Origin: Mesorhizobium neociceri | GTDB lineage: Bacteria; Pseudomonadota; Alphaproteobacteria; Rhizobiales; Rhizobiaceae | NCBI RefSeq assembly: GCF_013520985.1 | Contig: NZ_JACDTY010000011.1 | Location: 146,391-210,390, forward strand | Reading direction: 5' to 3' | DNA length: 64,000 nt | Part shown: one piece after another, positions 47,900 to 55,964 of the stretch | Position numbering within the stretch: the stretch's first letter is position 1 | Layout of the letters: the number at the start of each line of letters is the position of its first letter | The notes under the pieces: generated by a model | The model's database searches: none | Seen by the model: the letters and a program-made list of their open reading frames with translations, nothing else | Told to the model about the DNA's origin: nothing | Position numbers and translations under genes: made by a program

Positions 47900-50152
47900 T
47901 CAGCCCGCGCAGCAGGACAATCTCGCCACGTCCTTGTCGAACGACAGAGCGGCGAGCTTCAAACCTTCAACCGTGGTCAGGTAAGGAAAGATCGTGTCAG
48001 CGACCTGCCGGACCGTAAGGCGGCAGGCAATCGCCAAGGCTGCGGTCTGAATGCTGTCAGCGCCCTCGGGTGCCAGTATGTGAGCCCCGAGCAGCCGACC
48101 CGTCGCGGCCTCGGCGACCAGCTTGATGAGCCCTCGGGTATCCCGTGCGGCCAACGCACGCGGCACTTGGTCGAGGGCAATGGTCGAGACCCGGACATGA
48201 TGTCCTGCGGCACGCGCGGCGGCTTCGGTTAGGCCGACGCTGGCGACTTGCGGATCGCTGAACACGACAGCCGGCATCGCTGCATTGTCGTACCGCAAGC
48301 TGTCGCCGTTGAGAGCGTTCTTGGCAGCGAGCTTGGCGCCATAGGCTGCCATGTAGACGAACTGATCGTGGCCCGTCACGTCGCCAGCGGCATAGATGCC
48401 GGGGCGGGTGGTCCGCATGCGGTCATCAACGGCAATGCCACCGTTTGCCATGATAGCGACACCGTTCCCAGTGAGGTCGAGCGCCTCAGTGTTGGGTGTG
48501 CGCCCAGTGGTGACGAGAACTTGCTCGGCGTCGAGTGTCACAATCTGCCCATCGCGCTCGACCGACAGTGCAACACCGGCCTCTGTCGTGCGGATCGAAC
48601 GGTAGGCGACGGCCGAGACGATGTTGATCCCCTCGTCTTCAAGGTATCCCGTCAGTGCCCGGCTGATCTCAGGCTCGGCCTCGGGCAACAGTCGTGAGCG
48701 AAAGACGAGCGTCATCTTGACACCGGCCCGCGCGAACAACTGAGCCAGTTCGGCACCGATGTAGCCCCCGCCGACGACGAGCAGCGTTCTCGGCAGCTCC
48801 TGAAGCTCCAAAGCCGACGTGCTGGTGAGATGGGGCACAGCTTCAATCCCTGGGATGCTCGGGACTCTGGGCCGCGCTCCGGTCGCGATGATGATCCGGT
48901 CGGCCGCGACCCTCGTGCCGCCAACATCCACTCCGCCGAGGACGAGGCGCGCCGACCCCTCGCGATAGGCGATGCCGTTGTAGGCCGGAAGCAGGTCTAC
49001 GTACTTCGTTTGTCGCAAGTGTCCGACCAGATCGTCCTTTTGACGGACGGTCGCCCTCCAGTCGGTGACCTCAGCGTCAGCAGCGACGCCTGCAAATCGC
49101 GCGGCGGCGCGTGCGTTGTGAAGGGTCTCCGCAGCCCGGATAAGGGTCTTTGATGGAACGCAGCCGGCGTTGACGCACGTACCTCCGATGATCCCACTGC
49201 CGATCAGCGCCACCTGCGCTCCTTGATCAGCGGCGGTGATGGCAGCCGAGAAGCCGGCCGAGCCGGCCCCGATGACGGCAAGGTCATAGACATTGCTCTT
49301 CGGGGTGCGACGGCCGAAAGTGGCGAGTTTCGAGGCACCATTTTTGGCTGCACTGGAGACAGCATCGCCTTGCGAACGCAGCCCGGTCAGGCTCGGCCCG
49401 AAGATCGCCCGACCAGCCTCTAGCGCCTCTTCGATGGAAAGCCGAAATCCCGGTTCATCGGCGGGTCGTTTGCTTCGCCAAGCCGCGAGATGGTCGTCGC
49501 TGCAAAAGAAGGCTGTCATCGAACAGAGCGAATTTGCAGCACAGCCGCCCTCGTAGCGCACGCTCAGCCAAACGACCGCTGACTGAGGGCTGACCTCGTC
49601 GAGTGCCCGGCCACGGTCTCGCGTGGAGACCTTTATTGGCGAACCGCAGTGCCAGCAACGGGAAGTGATCTCAACGTCTCGATCAAGCATTGCACCGACG
49701 CCGAGCGCATCGACTGCGCGCATCGCGTTGACGGAGTTACCATCCAACCTGATCTGGTGGCCGGTATCTCGGCTAGCGAATGGATAGGCGCCGATGATCA
49801 GGCCGCCTTCGAGAACCGCAAGATCGCGTTCGCTGAGATCATCGAGGAGCGGTTGCAACGCCATTTCGGTCAACCCGACTTCCGCCGCAAGCGCGAACAG
49901 TGTCGGCGCCCGGCCATTGTCGGCATAGAACTGGATCAGCGCGGCGCGTACCCGATCCACGGCGGCTGAGTAGCCGCTCCAGCGGTGCAGGACGTGATCC
50001 GAACCGATCATAGCAAGCAGCGCGCTCCGGACCACAGGGGACGCCACAACCGACCAATCGGGAAACATCACGCCGGGTCGTACAGCAAACTCGGGCAGAC
50101 CAGCTGCTGAACCAACATTGGGGGCGGGTTTAGGTGCACAGCAGTCGCTCAT
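47900..50152 (-). CDS. merA: MerB-like / mercuric reductase fusion
   Basis: A 750-residue protein. Residues about 35-255 resemble the organomercurial lyase MerB, with an N-terminal winged-helix-like part and the MerB core. Asp148 and Cys210 match catalytic D99 and C159, but the C96 position is Arg145 (MRAVDAL). From about 288 it is mercuric reductase: FAD motif AVIGAGSAGFSAAITAADQG, redox pair C326/C331 (GGTCVNAGCVPSK), ATGARPRVPSIPG, and the C-terminal Hg-relay Cys pair 747/748. The N-terminus also has a Cys pair (SDCCAP). It reduces Hg(II) to Hg(0) in the cytoplasm. It follows merT and merP. Confidence 0.92.
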   Translation of the reverse strand: MSDCCAPKPAPNVGSAAGLPEFAVRPGVMFPDWSVVASPVVRSALLAMIGSDHVLHRWSGYSAAVDRVRAALIQFYADNGRAPTLFALAAEVGLTEMALQPLLDDLSERDLAVLEGGLIIGAYPFASRDTGHQIRLDGNSVNAMRAVDALGVGAMLDRDVEITSRCWHCGSPIKVSTRDRGRALDEVSPQSAVVWLSVRYEGGCAANSLCSMTAFFCSDDHLAAWRSKRPADEPGFRLSIEEALEAGRAIFGPSLTGLRSQGDAVSSAAKNGASKLATFGRRTPKSNVYDLAVIGAGSAGFSAAITAADQGAQVALIGSGIIGGTCVNAGCVPSKTLIRAAETLHNARAAARFAGVAADAEVTDWRATVRQKDDLVGHLRQTKYVDLLPAYNGIAYREGSARLVLGGVDVGGTRVAADRIIIATGARPRVPSIPGIEAVPHLTSTSALELQELPRTLLVVGGGYIGAELAQLFARAGVKMTLVFRSRLLPEAEPEISRALTGYLEDEGINIVSAVAYRSIRTTEAGVALSVERDGQIVTLDAEQVLVTTGRTPNTEALDLTGNGVAIMANGGIAVDDRMRTTRPGIYAAGDVTGHDQFVYMAAYGAKLAAKNALNGDSLRYDNAAMPAVVFSDPQVASVGLTEAAARAAGHHVRVSTIALDQVPRALAARDTRGLIKLVAEAATGRLLGAHILAPEGADSIQTAALAIACRLTVRQVADTIFPYLTTVEGLKLAALSFDKDVARLSCCAG

Positions 50153-50169
50153 CAGTTCAAACCTTCATT

Positions 50170-50207
50170 GAAGTGCAGCAGGTTCGGGGAAGTGCAGCAG
50201 GTTCGGG
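50170..50207. repeat. 19-bp tandem duplication upstream of merA
   Basis: Two exact copies of GAAGTGCAGCAGGTTCGGG stand head to tail between merP and merA, 18 bases before the merA start. It may be replication slippage in the intercistronic leader. Confidence 0.85.
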
Positions 50208-50223
50208 AGGTCGCGGAAGGCCG

Positions 50224-50514
50224 TCAACTTCCCTGTTGGAGATGAGCCGGGTAACCTGCATTTGTGCTGGCGGCGCCTATGGCCTCGGCTGTCGTCCTCG
50301 TGTCGTCAAAGGTCACGGTCACGGTCTTCGCCTCTAATGAGATGGCGACATCGTGGACGCCACCTACGGACGTCATGGAGGCCTTCACGATGTAGGGGCA
50401 AGAGCCGCAGGTCATGTTATCGACGCCAAAGGTGACGATGCGCTCGGCAGCGGATGCGGCGGAGGCCGTCATGGTTATTCCGCCGATCAACAGGGCGCTC
50501 AAAAGGTTCTGCAC
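50224..50514 (-). CDS. merP: Periplasmic mercury-binding protein MerP
   Basis: A 96-residue protein. A signal peptide (QNLLSALLIGGITMTASAAS) is followed by a heavy-metal-associated domain with VDNMTCGSCPYIVKASM, whose two Cys residues bind Hg(II) and pass it to MerT. The start is a GTG at 50514 directly after AAGGAGATTTGTCCC. It lies 16 bases downstream of merT. Confidence 0.92.
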   Translation of the reverse strand: MQNLLSALLIGGITMTASAASAAERIVTFGVDNMTCGSCPYIVKASMTSVGGVHDVAISLEAKTVTVTFDDTRTTAEAIGAASTNAGYPAHLQQGS

Positions 50515-50530
50515 GGGACAAATCTCCTTG

Positions 50531-50947
50531 TTAGGCGCCGAGAAGAATGGGCGCGACGTAGTCGAAGGCAAAAGCGGCGGTGACAAGCGCCGTCGCTGAC
50601 CAGAGCGCGAGTTTGACGAACCGGCTGGGTATTGGGCGAGCGCAGGCGGCACCATCTGCGCAGGCTCGCGCGGGAGCCCAGTAAACGAGGTAGAAGCCAT
50701 AGCCGAGGACGCCAACCGTTGCCGTCACGAATAGCGGTTTGTATGGCGCGAGCGCGGTGAGGTTGCCGATCCAGGCGCCACCGACCCCAAGACTGAACAG
50801 GACCAGTGGCACGATGCAGCACGAAGACGCGGCGAGTGCGCCGAGTATGCCGCCTACGATGACAAGGCGTTGCCGTGCAACTTGGCTGCCGCCCGAGAGC
50901 TCATCGACGGACGCCGACCGTGTCTTCCCAAGCGCTGAAGTGTCCAT
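50531..50947 (-). CDS. merT: Mercuric transport protein MerT
   Basis: A 138-residue inner-membrane protein with three membrane segments. The first contains the Cys pair ASSCCIVPLVLF that accepts mercury from MerP, and a loop holds a second Cys pair (ACADGAACARP). It delivers Hg(II) to MerA. GAAGGACGCC precedes the ATG at 50947; a start at 50983 is less likely. It is the first gene of the merTPA operon. Confidence 0.92.
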   Translation of the reverse strand: MDTSALGKTRSASVDELSGGSQVARQRLVIVGGILGALAASSCCIVPLVLFSLGVGGAWIGNLTALAPYKPLFVTATVGVLGYGFYLVYWAPARACADGAACARPIPSRFVKLALWSATALVTAAFAFDYVAPILLGA

Positions 50948-50985
50948 GGCGTCCTTCGCTGATTGCCGAAATCCAGTGTCCACAA

Positions 50986-51017
50986 TAATGTGCAGTCTGT
51001 AGCGGCTACAGGCTCAA
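50986..51017. promoter_or_regulatory. mer operator/promoter
   Basis: The dyad CTGTAG-CGG-CTACAG (50997-51011) lies between a leftward -35 TTGAGC (complement of 51012-51017) and a -10 near CACATT (complement of 50987-50992), spaced about 19 bases. This is the classic MerR-regulated promoter layout, driving merT-merP-merA. Confidence 0.85.
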
Positions 51018-51030
51018 GAGGAATTTCGAG

Positions 51031-51459
51031 ATGCGCAATCACGCCTTGGTGAAGGGTATGCAAAGGGCCGAAGTGGCCCGGCGAACAGGAACCAATCTGG
51101 AGACGGTGCGGTACTACGAGAAGGTCGGCCTTCTTCCAGAGCCGCCGCGCACGCAAAGCGGCTATCGAAACTACGACACGACACACGAGCGACGCATTCG
51201 CTTTGTTCTGAGGGCGCGCGAACTGGGCTTCTCACTTGACGAAATCCGCGCGCTGCTCCGGCTTGTGGACGAACGGGACCAACCCTGCGCGGACGCTCGC
51301 GTGGTTGCTGCGACCCACCTTGAGGACGTGCGCGCGAAGATTGCCGATCTGAGGCGCATGGAACTTGTCCTCAAAGATGTCGTCAAGCAGTGCGGGGATG
51401 GCACGTTGCCGGCGTGCCCATTGATTGAGACGCTGTTCAGGGAGAATGCCGTGACTTAG
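51031..51459 (+). CDS. merR: Mercury-responsive regulator MerR
   Basis: A 142-residue MerR protein. The winged helix-turn-helix shows RAEVARRTGTNLETVRYYEK and GLLPEPPRT. Cys residues at 86, 121 and 129 correspond to the Hg(II)-binding trio C82, C117, C126 of Tn501 MerR by spacing. It lies divergent from merT with the operator in the gap, so it is the sensor of the mercury operon. An internal ATG at 51058 is an alternative start. Confidence 0.93.
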   Translation: MRNHALVKGMQRAEVARRTGTNLETVRYYEKVGLLPEPPRTQSGYRNYDTTHERRIRFVLRARELGFSLDEIRALLRLVDERDQPCADARVVAATHLEDVRAKIADLRRMELVLKDVVKQCGDGTLPACPLIETLFRENAVT

Positions 51460-51634
51460 GCCGATCCCCTCGGGTCGGAAATGCAATGACGTCGGCACGA
51501 TGACGCGCATGACACTTCCGGACATCACAAACGAAGCACCAAGCTCGCCGCCGAAAGAACGCTGCCTCGAGCTGATGCTCAACGCTTATCCGGATGAAAC
51601 CGGCCAGCCGTCCAAATCGCCTGACGCGCCGGTG

Positions 51635-51892
51635 ATGCATTCCCAGCTTTCACGACAGGGCATGCCGATGCTTGGCGTCCGACACGCCTTCGCGTGCCGG
51701 CTATATCCAGGGGCAACGGATTTTCCGTTTCCATCGATTGCGAAAGCCTGGACGAGATCGAGCGTCTGTTCAGCCGGCTCGCCGAAGGCAGCCGCCTACG
51801 GGCGCCCCTTGCAACCATGCCCTGGGGCACACGCTTTGGTCTTCTGACCGACAGATACGGTGTTCAGTGGATCCTGAATTTCGTCGGCTGAC
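51635..51892 (+). pseudogene. VOC/PhnB-like gene fragment with two frameshifts
   Basis: Three frames in succession give one protein: MHSQLSRQGMPML, then ASDTPSRAGYIQG, then NGFSVSIDCESLDEIERLFS through TMPWGTRFGLLTDRYGVQWI. This is the C-terminal two thirds of a PhnB/3-demethylubiquinone-like VOC protein. The shifts need one T too many near 51673 and one G too many in the GGGG run near 51711-51714. The N-terminal third is missing or unrecognisable. A second, shorter copy of its end lies at 47748. Confidence 0.78.
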
Positions 51893-51895
51893 GAG

Positions 51896-51953
51896 CCCGG
51901 GCGGGACATGGCGGTGAAGGGATAAGCAAAGACTTCCGATGGTGTTGACGGGC
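51896..51953. repeat. Block B of the mercury-locus flanking duplicate (right)
   Basis: A 58-base copy of 47689-47746 with six differences, starting CCCGGGCGGGACATGGCGG. It directly follows the VOC remnant. Confidence 0.85.
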
Positions 51954-51966
51954 AGAGTTGAAACTA

Positions 51967-51983
51967 TAATGACAACGTCATTA
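51967..51983. promoter_or_regulatory. Candidate operator of the toxin-antitoxin operon
   Basis: The perfect inverted repeat TAATGAC-AAC-GTCATTA lies 20 bases before the antitoxin start. Ribbon-helix-helix antitoxins of the DUF1778 type bind such palindromes to repress their own operon. Confidence 0.7.
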
Positions 51984-52003
51984 CAGTGTGCTACTCTGAA
52001 ACG

Positions 52004-52300
52004 ATGAAGCACGAATCTCCAACCGAAGCTTCCAAGCGAAGCACGCTGAACATTCGCATCAAGCCCGAAGAGCGTGGCCTGATCGACGAGGCTGCGCGCG
52101 CGCTTGGAAAAACGCGAACGGATTTCATCCTCGATGCAGCACGCCGCATGGCCGAGGATACGCTGCTCGACCGCACCCTCATCAAAGTCTCGCCGGAAGC
52201 CTATGCGGAATTCCTCGCTTTGCTCGATGCACCGGCCAAGCCTGACAAGCGCCTGTCCAGGCTGATGAACGCGCGCTTGCCTTGGGAGACGGGCGAATGA
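52004..52300 (+). CDS. DUF1778 (TacA-like) antitoxin
   Basis: A 98-residue ribbon-helix-helix protein: STLNIRIKPEERGLIDEAAR at the N-terminus forms the DNA-binding strand and helices, and the C-terminal helix (SRLMNARLPWETGE) is the toxin-neutralising part. DUF1778 antitoxins pair with GNAT toxins that acetylate aminoacyl-tRNA. The partner gene follows 28 bases later. The start at 52004 is chosen over 51986 from the family N-terminus. Confidence 0.9.
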   Translation: MKHESPTEASKRSTLNIRIKPEERGLIDEAARALGKTRTDFILDAARRMAEDTLLDRTLIKVSPEAYAEFLALLDAPAKPDKRLSRLMNARLPWETGE

Positions 52301-52328
52301 GTCGGATTGATTTTCGAACAATTAAGGA

Positions 52329-52847
52329 ATGCGCGACGCCGAAATGACGCTGCGACCGCCAGAGCCCCTGGACCGCATCCATGACCTGTCCTCGTTTTCG
52401 TCCGGTGTGCCGGTTCTGGACGACTGGCTAAAACGCCGAGCTCTGGCTAATCAGGACAGCGGCGCGACACGTACGTTCGTCGCCTGCCGAGACGGAAATA
52501 CAGTTGTTGCCTACTATGCACTGGCGTCGGGCGGCGTTGCCGCCAGCTACGCGTCTGGTCGTTTCCGGCGCAACATGCCGGACCCGATCCCTGTGGCCAT
52601 TCTTGCTCGCCTTGCCATCGATGCCTCACATCAGCGTCAAGGATTGGGCATGGCGCTCATGCAGGACGCTGCGCGCCGGGTGATGAATGCAGCAAACACC
52701 CTTGGTATACGAGGCATCCTGGTCCACGCGATTTCCGAGGACGCGCGGGCCTTTTACACAAAGCTCGGCTTCAATCCCTCGCCGCTTGACCCGATGACGC
52801 TGATGATCTCACTGGCGGACTTGCGTCTGGCTACGGACGACGCCTAA
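52329..52847 (+). CDS. GNAT-family toxin (TacT-like)
   Basis: A 172-residue acetyltransferase with the TacT-family pattern FSSGVPVLDDWLKRRALANQ, the acetyl-CoA loop RQGLGMALMQDA, and a conserved Tyr in ARAFYTKLGF. TacT toxins acetylate the amino group of aminoacyl-tRNAs and halt translation until neutralised. It is downstream of a DUF1778 antitoxin. The start is ATG 52329 or 52344; AAGGA lies close to the first. Confidence 0.9.
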   Translation: MRDAEMTLRPPEPLDRIHDLSSFSSGVPVLDDWLKRRALANQDSGATRTFVACRDGNTVVAYYALASGGVAASYASGRFRRNMPDPIPVAILARLAIDASHQRQGLGMALMQDAARRVMNAANTLGIRGILVHAISEDARAFYTKLGFNPSPLDPMTLMISLADLRLATDDA

Positions 52848-52890
52848 ACAACGGCTTCAACGGGTTCTCAGCGACCAAACAGACAGCTGC

Positions 52891-54069
52891 CTACCCCCTC
52901 AGCGCCTGCTCCAGATCCGCAATCAGATCATCACCATCCTCGATGCCTGCGGACAGCCGCACTAGCGAATCCGATATGCCGATCTCCCCGCGCTTTTCCG
53001 CCGGGATGGAGCCATGCGTCATCAGGGCCGGGTGTTCGATCAGGCTTTCGACGCCGCCGAGGCTTTCGGCCAGCGTGAACAATTGCGTGCGTTCGAGGAA
53101 GCGTTTGGTGCCGGCGAGGTCGCGGTCGAGGTCGACCGAGATCATGCCGCCGTACGCGTGCATCTGCTTTTTGGCGATCGCATGCTGCGGATGGCTGGGC
53201 AGGCCGGGATAGACGACGCGGCGCACATCCTTGCGCGCTTCCAGCCATGTCGCGATCTTCAGGCCGTTGGCGGAATGACGCTCCATCCTGAGCGCCAGGG
53301 TCTTGATGCCACGCAGCGCCAGAAAGCTGTCGAAGGGGCCCGAGATGGCGCCAATGGCGTTCTGCAGGAATTTCAGCTGGGCGGCGAGATCCTTGTTGTC
53401 GCCGACGATGGCGACGCCGCCGACCATGTCGGAATGGCCGTTCAGATACTTTGTCGTCGAGTGGACGACGATGTCGATGCCGAGCTCCAGCGGCCGCTGG
53501 ATGTACGGGCTGCAGAAAGTGTTGTCGGCGACCGTCAGAACGCCCTTGCGTTTGGCCAGCGAAGCGACGCCTTCGAGGTCGACGATGCGCAGCAGCGGGT
53601 TGGTGGGGGTTTCGACCCAGAGCAGTTTGGTCTCCGGGCGGATCGCGGCTTCGACGGCGGCTAGGTCGGTGAAGTCAACGAAGCTCACCTGCAGATTGGC
53701 CGAGCGCTTGCGCACCCGCTCCATCAGCCGGAACGAGCCGCCATAGATGTCGTCAGTGGCGACGATATGGGCGCCGCTGTCGAGCAGCTCCAGCACGGTC
53801 GAAATCGCCGCCAGGCCGGACGCGAAAGCAAACGCATTGGTGCCGCTTTCGAGATCGGCGACCGCGCGCTCGAAGGCAAAGCGCGTCGGGTTCTGGCTGC
53901 GGGCATATTCAAAGCCCTTGTGCACGCCGGGCGACTGCTGGCCATAGGTCGAGGTCGCGTAGATCGGCACCATGACGGCGCCGGTCAGCGGGTCGTGGCT
54001 CTGGCCGCCATGGATGGTGCGGGTCGAAAAGGCCAGGCGGTTTTTGCCCGTCGGGGTGTGTGCGGTCAT
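52891..54069 (-). CDS. Cystathionine gamma-lyase/synthase-type PLP enzyme
   Basis: A 392-residue Cys/Met-metabolism PLP enzyme. The PLP Lys is in VVHSTTKYLNGHSDMVGG, and GSFRLMERV, VETPTNPLLRIVDL and LAESLGGVESLIEHPALMTH fit the family. Because its ATG overlaps the stop of a cystathionine beta-synthase gene, the most likely reaction is cystathionine to cysteine (gamma-lyase) in reverse transsulfuration; gamma-synthase activity cannot be excluded from sequence alone. Confidence 0.92.
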   Translation of the reverse strand: MTAHTPTGKNRLAFSTRTIHGGQSHDPLTGAVMVPIYATSTYGQQSPGVHKGFEYARSQNPTRFAFERAVADLESGTNAFAFASGLAAISTVLELLDSGAHIVATDDIYGGSFRLMERVRKRSANLQVSFVDFTDLAAVEAAIRPETKLLWVETPTNPLLRIVDLEGVASLAKRKGVLTVADNTFCSPYIQRPLELGIDIVVHSTTKYLNGHSDMVGGVAIVGDNKDLAAQLKFLQNAIGAISGPFDSFLALRGIKTLALRMERHSANGLKIATWLEARKDVRRVVYPGLPSHPQHAIAKKQMHAYGGMISVDLDRDLAGTKRFLERTQLFTLAESLGGVESLIEHPALMTHGSIPAEKRGEIGISDSLVRLSAGIEDGDDLIADLEQALRG

Positions 54070-55499
54070 CGTGCACGCCTCAAATGGTTGATCAGGTCGA
54101 TACGGGTTATCAGGCCGACGAACTCGTCGCCATCGAAGATGATGGCGACCTCGTTGCGGTCGAACACCGGCAGCAGCGCATCCAGCGTCTGGCTGGCCTG
54201 CAGCGTGTGCAGATTGGAGGTCATGGCGGTGCGCACCGGGCCGTTGAAGCGGTCCCACCTGCCGTCATAGGGGCCGTCGACCTTGGCCAGGATGTCGCTT
54301 TCGTCGACGATGCCGACCAGCTTGCCTTCGTCCAGCACCGGCAGCTGCGAGACATCGGAGCGGCGCATGCGGCCATAGGCGTTGAGCAGGCTTTCGTCGG
54401 GGCCGACATAGACGGTGTCGCCGGTGCGGTGCGAGCGCATGACGAGGTCGCGCAGATCGCCATGCTGCTCCTGCTCGGCGAGACCCTGTTCGGCCAGCCA
54501 GAAATCGTCGAACACTTTTGACAGATATTTGTTGCCGCTGTCGCAGACGAAGGTGACGACACGTTTTGCAACAGTCTGCTCGCGGCAATAGCGCAGCGCT
54601 GCCGATAGCAACGTGCCCGAGGAGGAGCCGGCCAAAATGCCTTCCTTGGACAAGAGGTCGCGCACGGCCAGCATGCTTTGCTTGTCGGGAATGGAATAGG
54701 CCTTCTTGACCAGCGACAGATCGGCATTGGGCGGCACGAAATCCTCGCCGATGCCTTCGACGGTCCAGCTGCCCGCCTCTTCCATCTTGCCGGTCTTGAT
54801 CAGCGGCGCCAGCACCGAGCCCACAGGATCGGCCAGCACCATCTCGGTCTTCGGCGACACCTTGGCGAAGTAGCGGCCAAGCCCGGTCAGCGTGCCGCCG
54901 GAGCCGACGCCGACGACCACCGCGTCAAGATTGCCTTCGAGTTGCGAAAAGATTTCCGGCCCGGTGGTGGTCTCATGCGCGAGTGGATTGGCCGGGTTGG
55001 CGAACTGGTTGGCGTAGAAAGCGCCGGGCGTTTCCGCAACGATCTTCTCGGCCATGTCCTGATAGTATTCGGGATGGCCCTTGCCGACGTCGGAGCGCGT
55101 CATGCGCACTTCGGCGCCGAGCGCGCGCAGATGCTGGATTTTTTCGCGCGACATCTTGTCGGGCACGACGAGGATGATGCGGTAGCCCTTGGGGATGCCG
55201 ACCTGGGCGAGCCCGAGACCGGTATTGCCGGCGGTCGCCTCGACAATGGTGCCGCCACGCTTCAGCTTACCCTCTTTCTCGGCCGCCGCGATCATCGACA
55301 GCGCGATGCGGTCCTTGATCGAGCCGCCGGGATTCTGGCTTTCAAGCTTGATGAACAGCCGGCATTTTCCGGTGTCGAATTTGGTCAGCTCGACCACCGG
55401 CGTCTGGCCGATGAGGTCGAGCACCGAGGCGTAGGGCGGACGCAGGCGCGATAACGCGCCGTCCGGACTGCCTGGCGCAGCTTTTCTGTGCTCGCTCAT
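54066..55499 (-). CDS. Cystathionine beta-synthase with CBS domains
   Basis: A 477-residue PLP enzyme joining homocysteine and serine to cystathionine. The catalytic part (about 20-330) has the PLP Lys in NPGGSIKDRIALSMI, the loop ATAGNTGLGLAQVG and GSGGTLTGLGRYF. The C-terminal 130 residues form a CBS domain pair (MRRSDVSQLPVLDEGKLVGI, VFDRNEVAIIFDGDEFVGLI) for regulation. It lacks the N-terminal heme region of animal enzymes. It is the first gene of a two-gene reverse-transsulfuration operon. Confidence 0.93.
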   Translation of the reverse strand: MSEHRKAAPGSPDGALSRLRPPYASVLDLIGQTPVVELTKFDTGKCRLFIKLESQNPGGSIKDRIALSMIAAAEKEGKLKRGGTIVEATAGNTGLGLAQVGIPKGYRIILVVPDKMSREKIQHLRALGAEVRMTRSDVGKGHPEYYQDMAEKIVAETPGAFYANQFANPANPLAHETTTGPEIFSQLEGNLDAVVVGVGSGGTLTGLGRYFAKVSPKTEMVLADPVGSVLAPLIKTGKMEEAGSWTVEGIGEDFVPPNADLSLVKKAYSIPDKQSMLAVRDLLSKEGILAGSSSGTLLSAALRYCREQTVAKRVVTFVCDSGNKYLSKVFDDFWLAEQGLAEQEQHGDLRDLVMRSHRTGDTVYVGPDESLLNAYGRMRRSDVSQLPVLDEGKLVGIVDESDILAKVDGPYDGRWDRFNGPVRTAMTSNLHTLQASQTLDALLPVFDRNEVAIIFDGDEFVGLITRIDLINHLRRAR

Positions 55500-55532
55500 G
55501 TCGATGTGCTCCCTTGATCAAGCGACCGCCAA

Positions 55533-55581
55533 GAGCATGATGCCGAAAAGTGCGGAGCGGTTTTCGGACGACATCATGCTC
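55533..55581. repeat. GCATGATG palindromic repeat (family B)
   Basis: Ends GAGCATGATG and CATCATGCTC with inner CCGAAAAGTGCGG and CGGTTTTCGG. It is the third copy of the family, lying upstream of the CBS gene. Confidence 0.87.
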
Positions 55582-55704
55582 TACTTCTTTGATTCAGCCG
55601 GCAGAGCGGCAGCGTAGCTTCTTTTCCAGCCGTTTGCAGGCGGAAAGAAGATAGATCGTGCCAATCAACTGGCGAGATGCGGAATGGAATTCCAAGCAGC
55701 TGAT

Positions 55705-55850
55705 CTCCCCCCTCGAGGGGAAGATGTCGCCGAAGGCGACAGAGGGGGTCGCTTCGCGTGGAGCGCTAACCTCCTTCTGCAGCAGGTAGGCCGAGTCCGG
55801 TCGAACCGACCCCCTCTGCCTGCCGGCCATCTCCCCCTCGAGGGGGGAGA
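55705..55850. repeat. Composite of two facing family A half elements
   Basis: A C/G hairpin at the left (CTCCCCCCTCGAGGGG) with GATGTCGCCGAAGGCGACAG, about 55 other bases, then CCCCCTCTGCCTGCCGGCCA and a second hairpin at the right. The hairpins are on the outside, the reverse of the complete elements at 4249, 20486 and 25214 and like the arrangement around the DUF559 gene. Confidence 0.8.
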
Positions 55851-55964
55851 TTACGCCTCAATCGCGGCCTGGGCCTCGATCTCAACGCACCATCTCGTTC
55901 GTTGCCGCCGGCATTTTCACCGTGCTAGCCGAAAGGCTGCGGGGCCAATGCAAGGACATGTTCG

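Noticed and set aside
51500..51634. Start of an open frame before the VOC remnant
   Set aside because: The first 45 codons show no similarity to VOC proteins; I could not support them as the missing N-terminus.
35062..52850. Integrase or transposase genes for the accessory region
   Set aside because: No tyrosine or serine recombinase and no insertion-sequence transposase is visible in any frame in this span.
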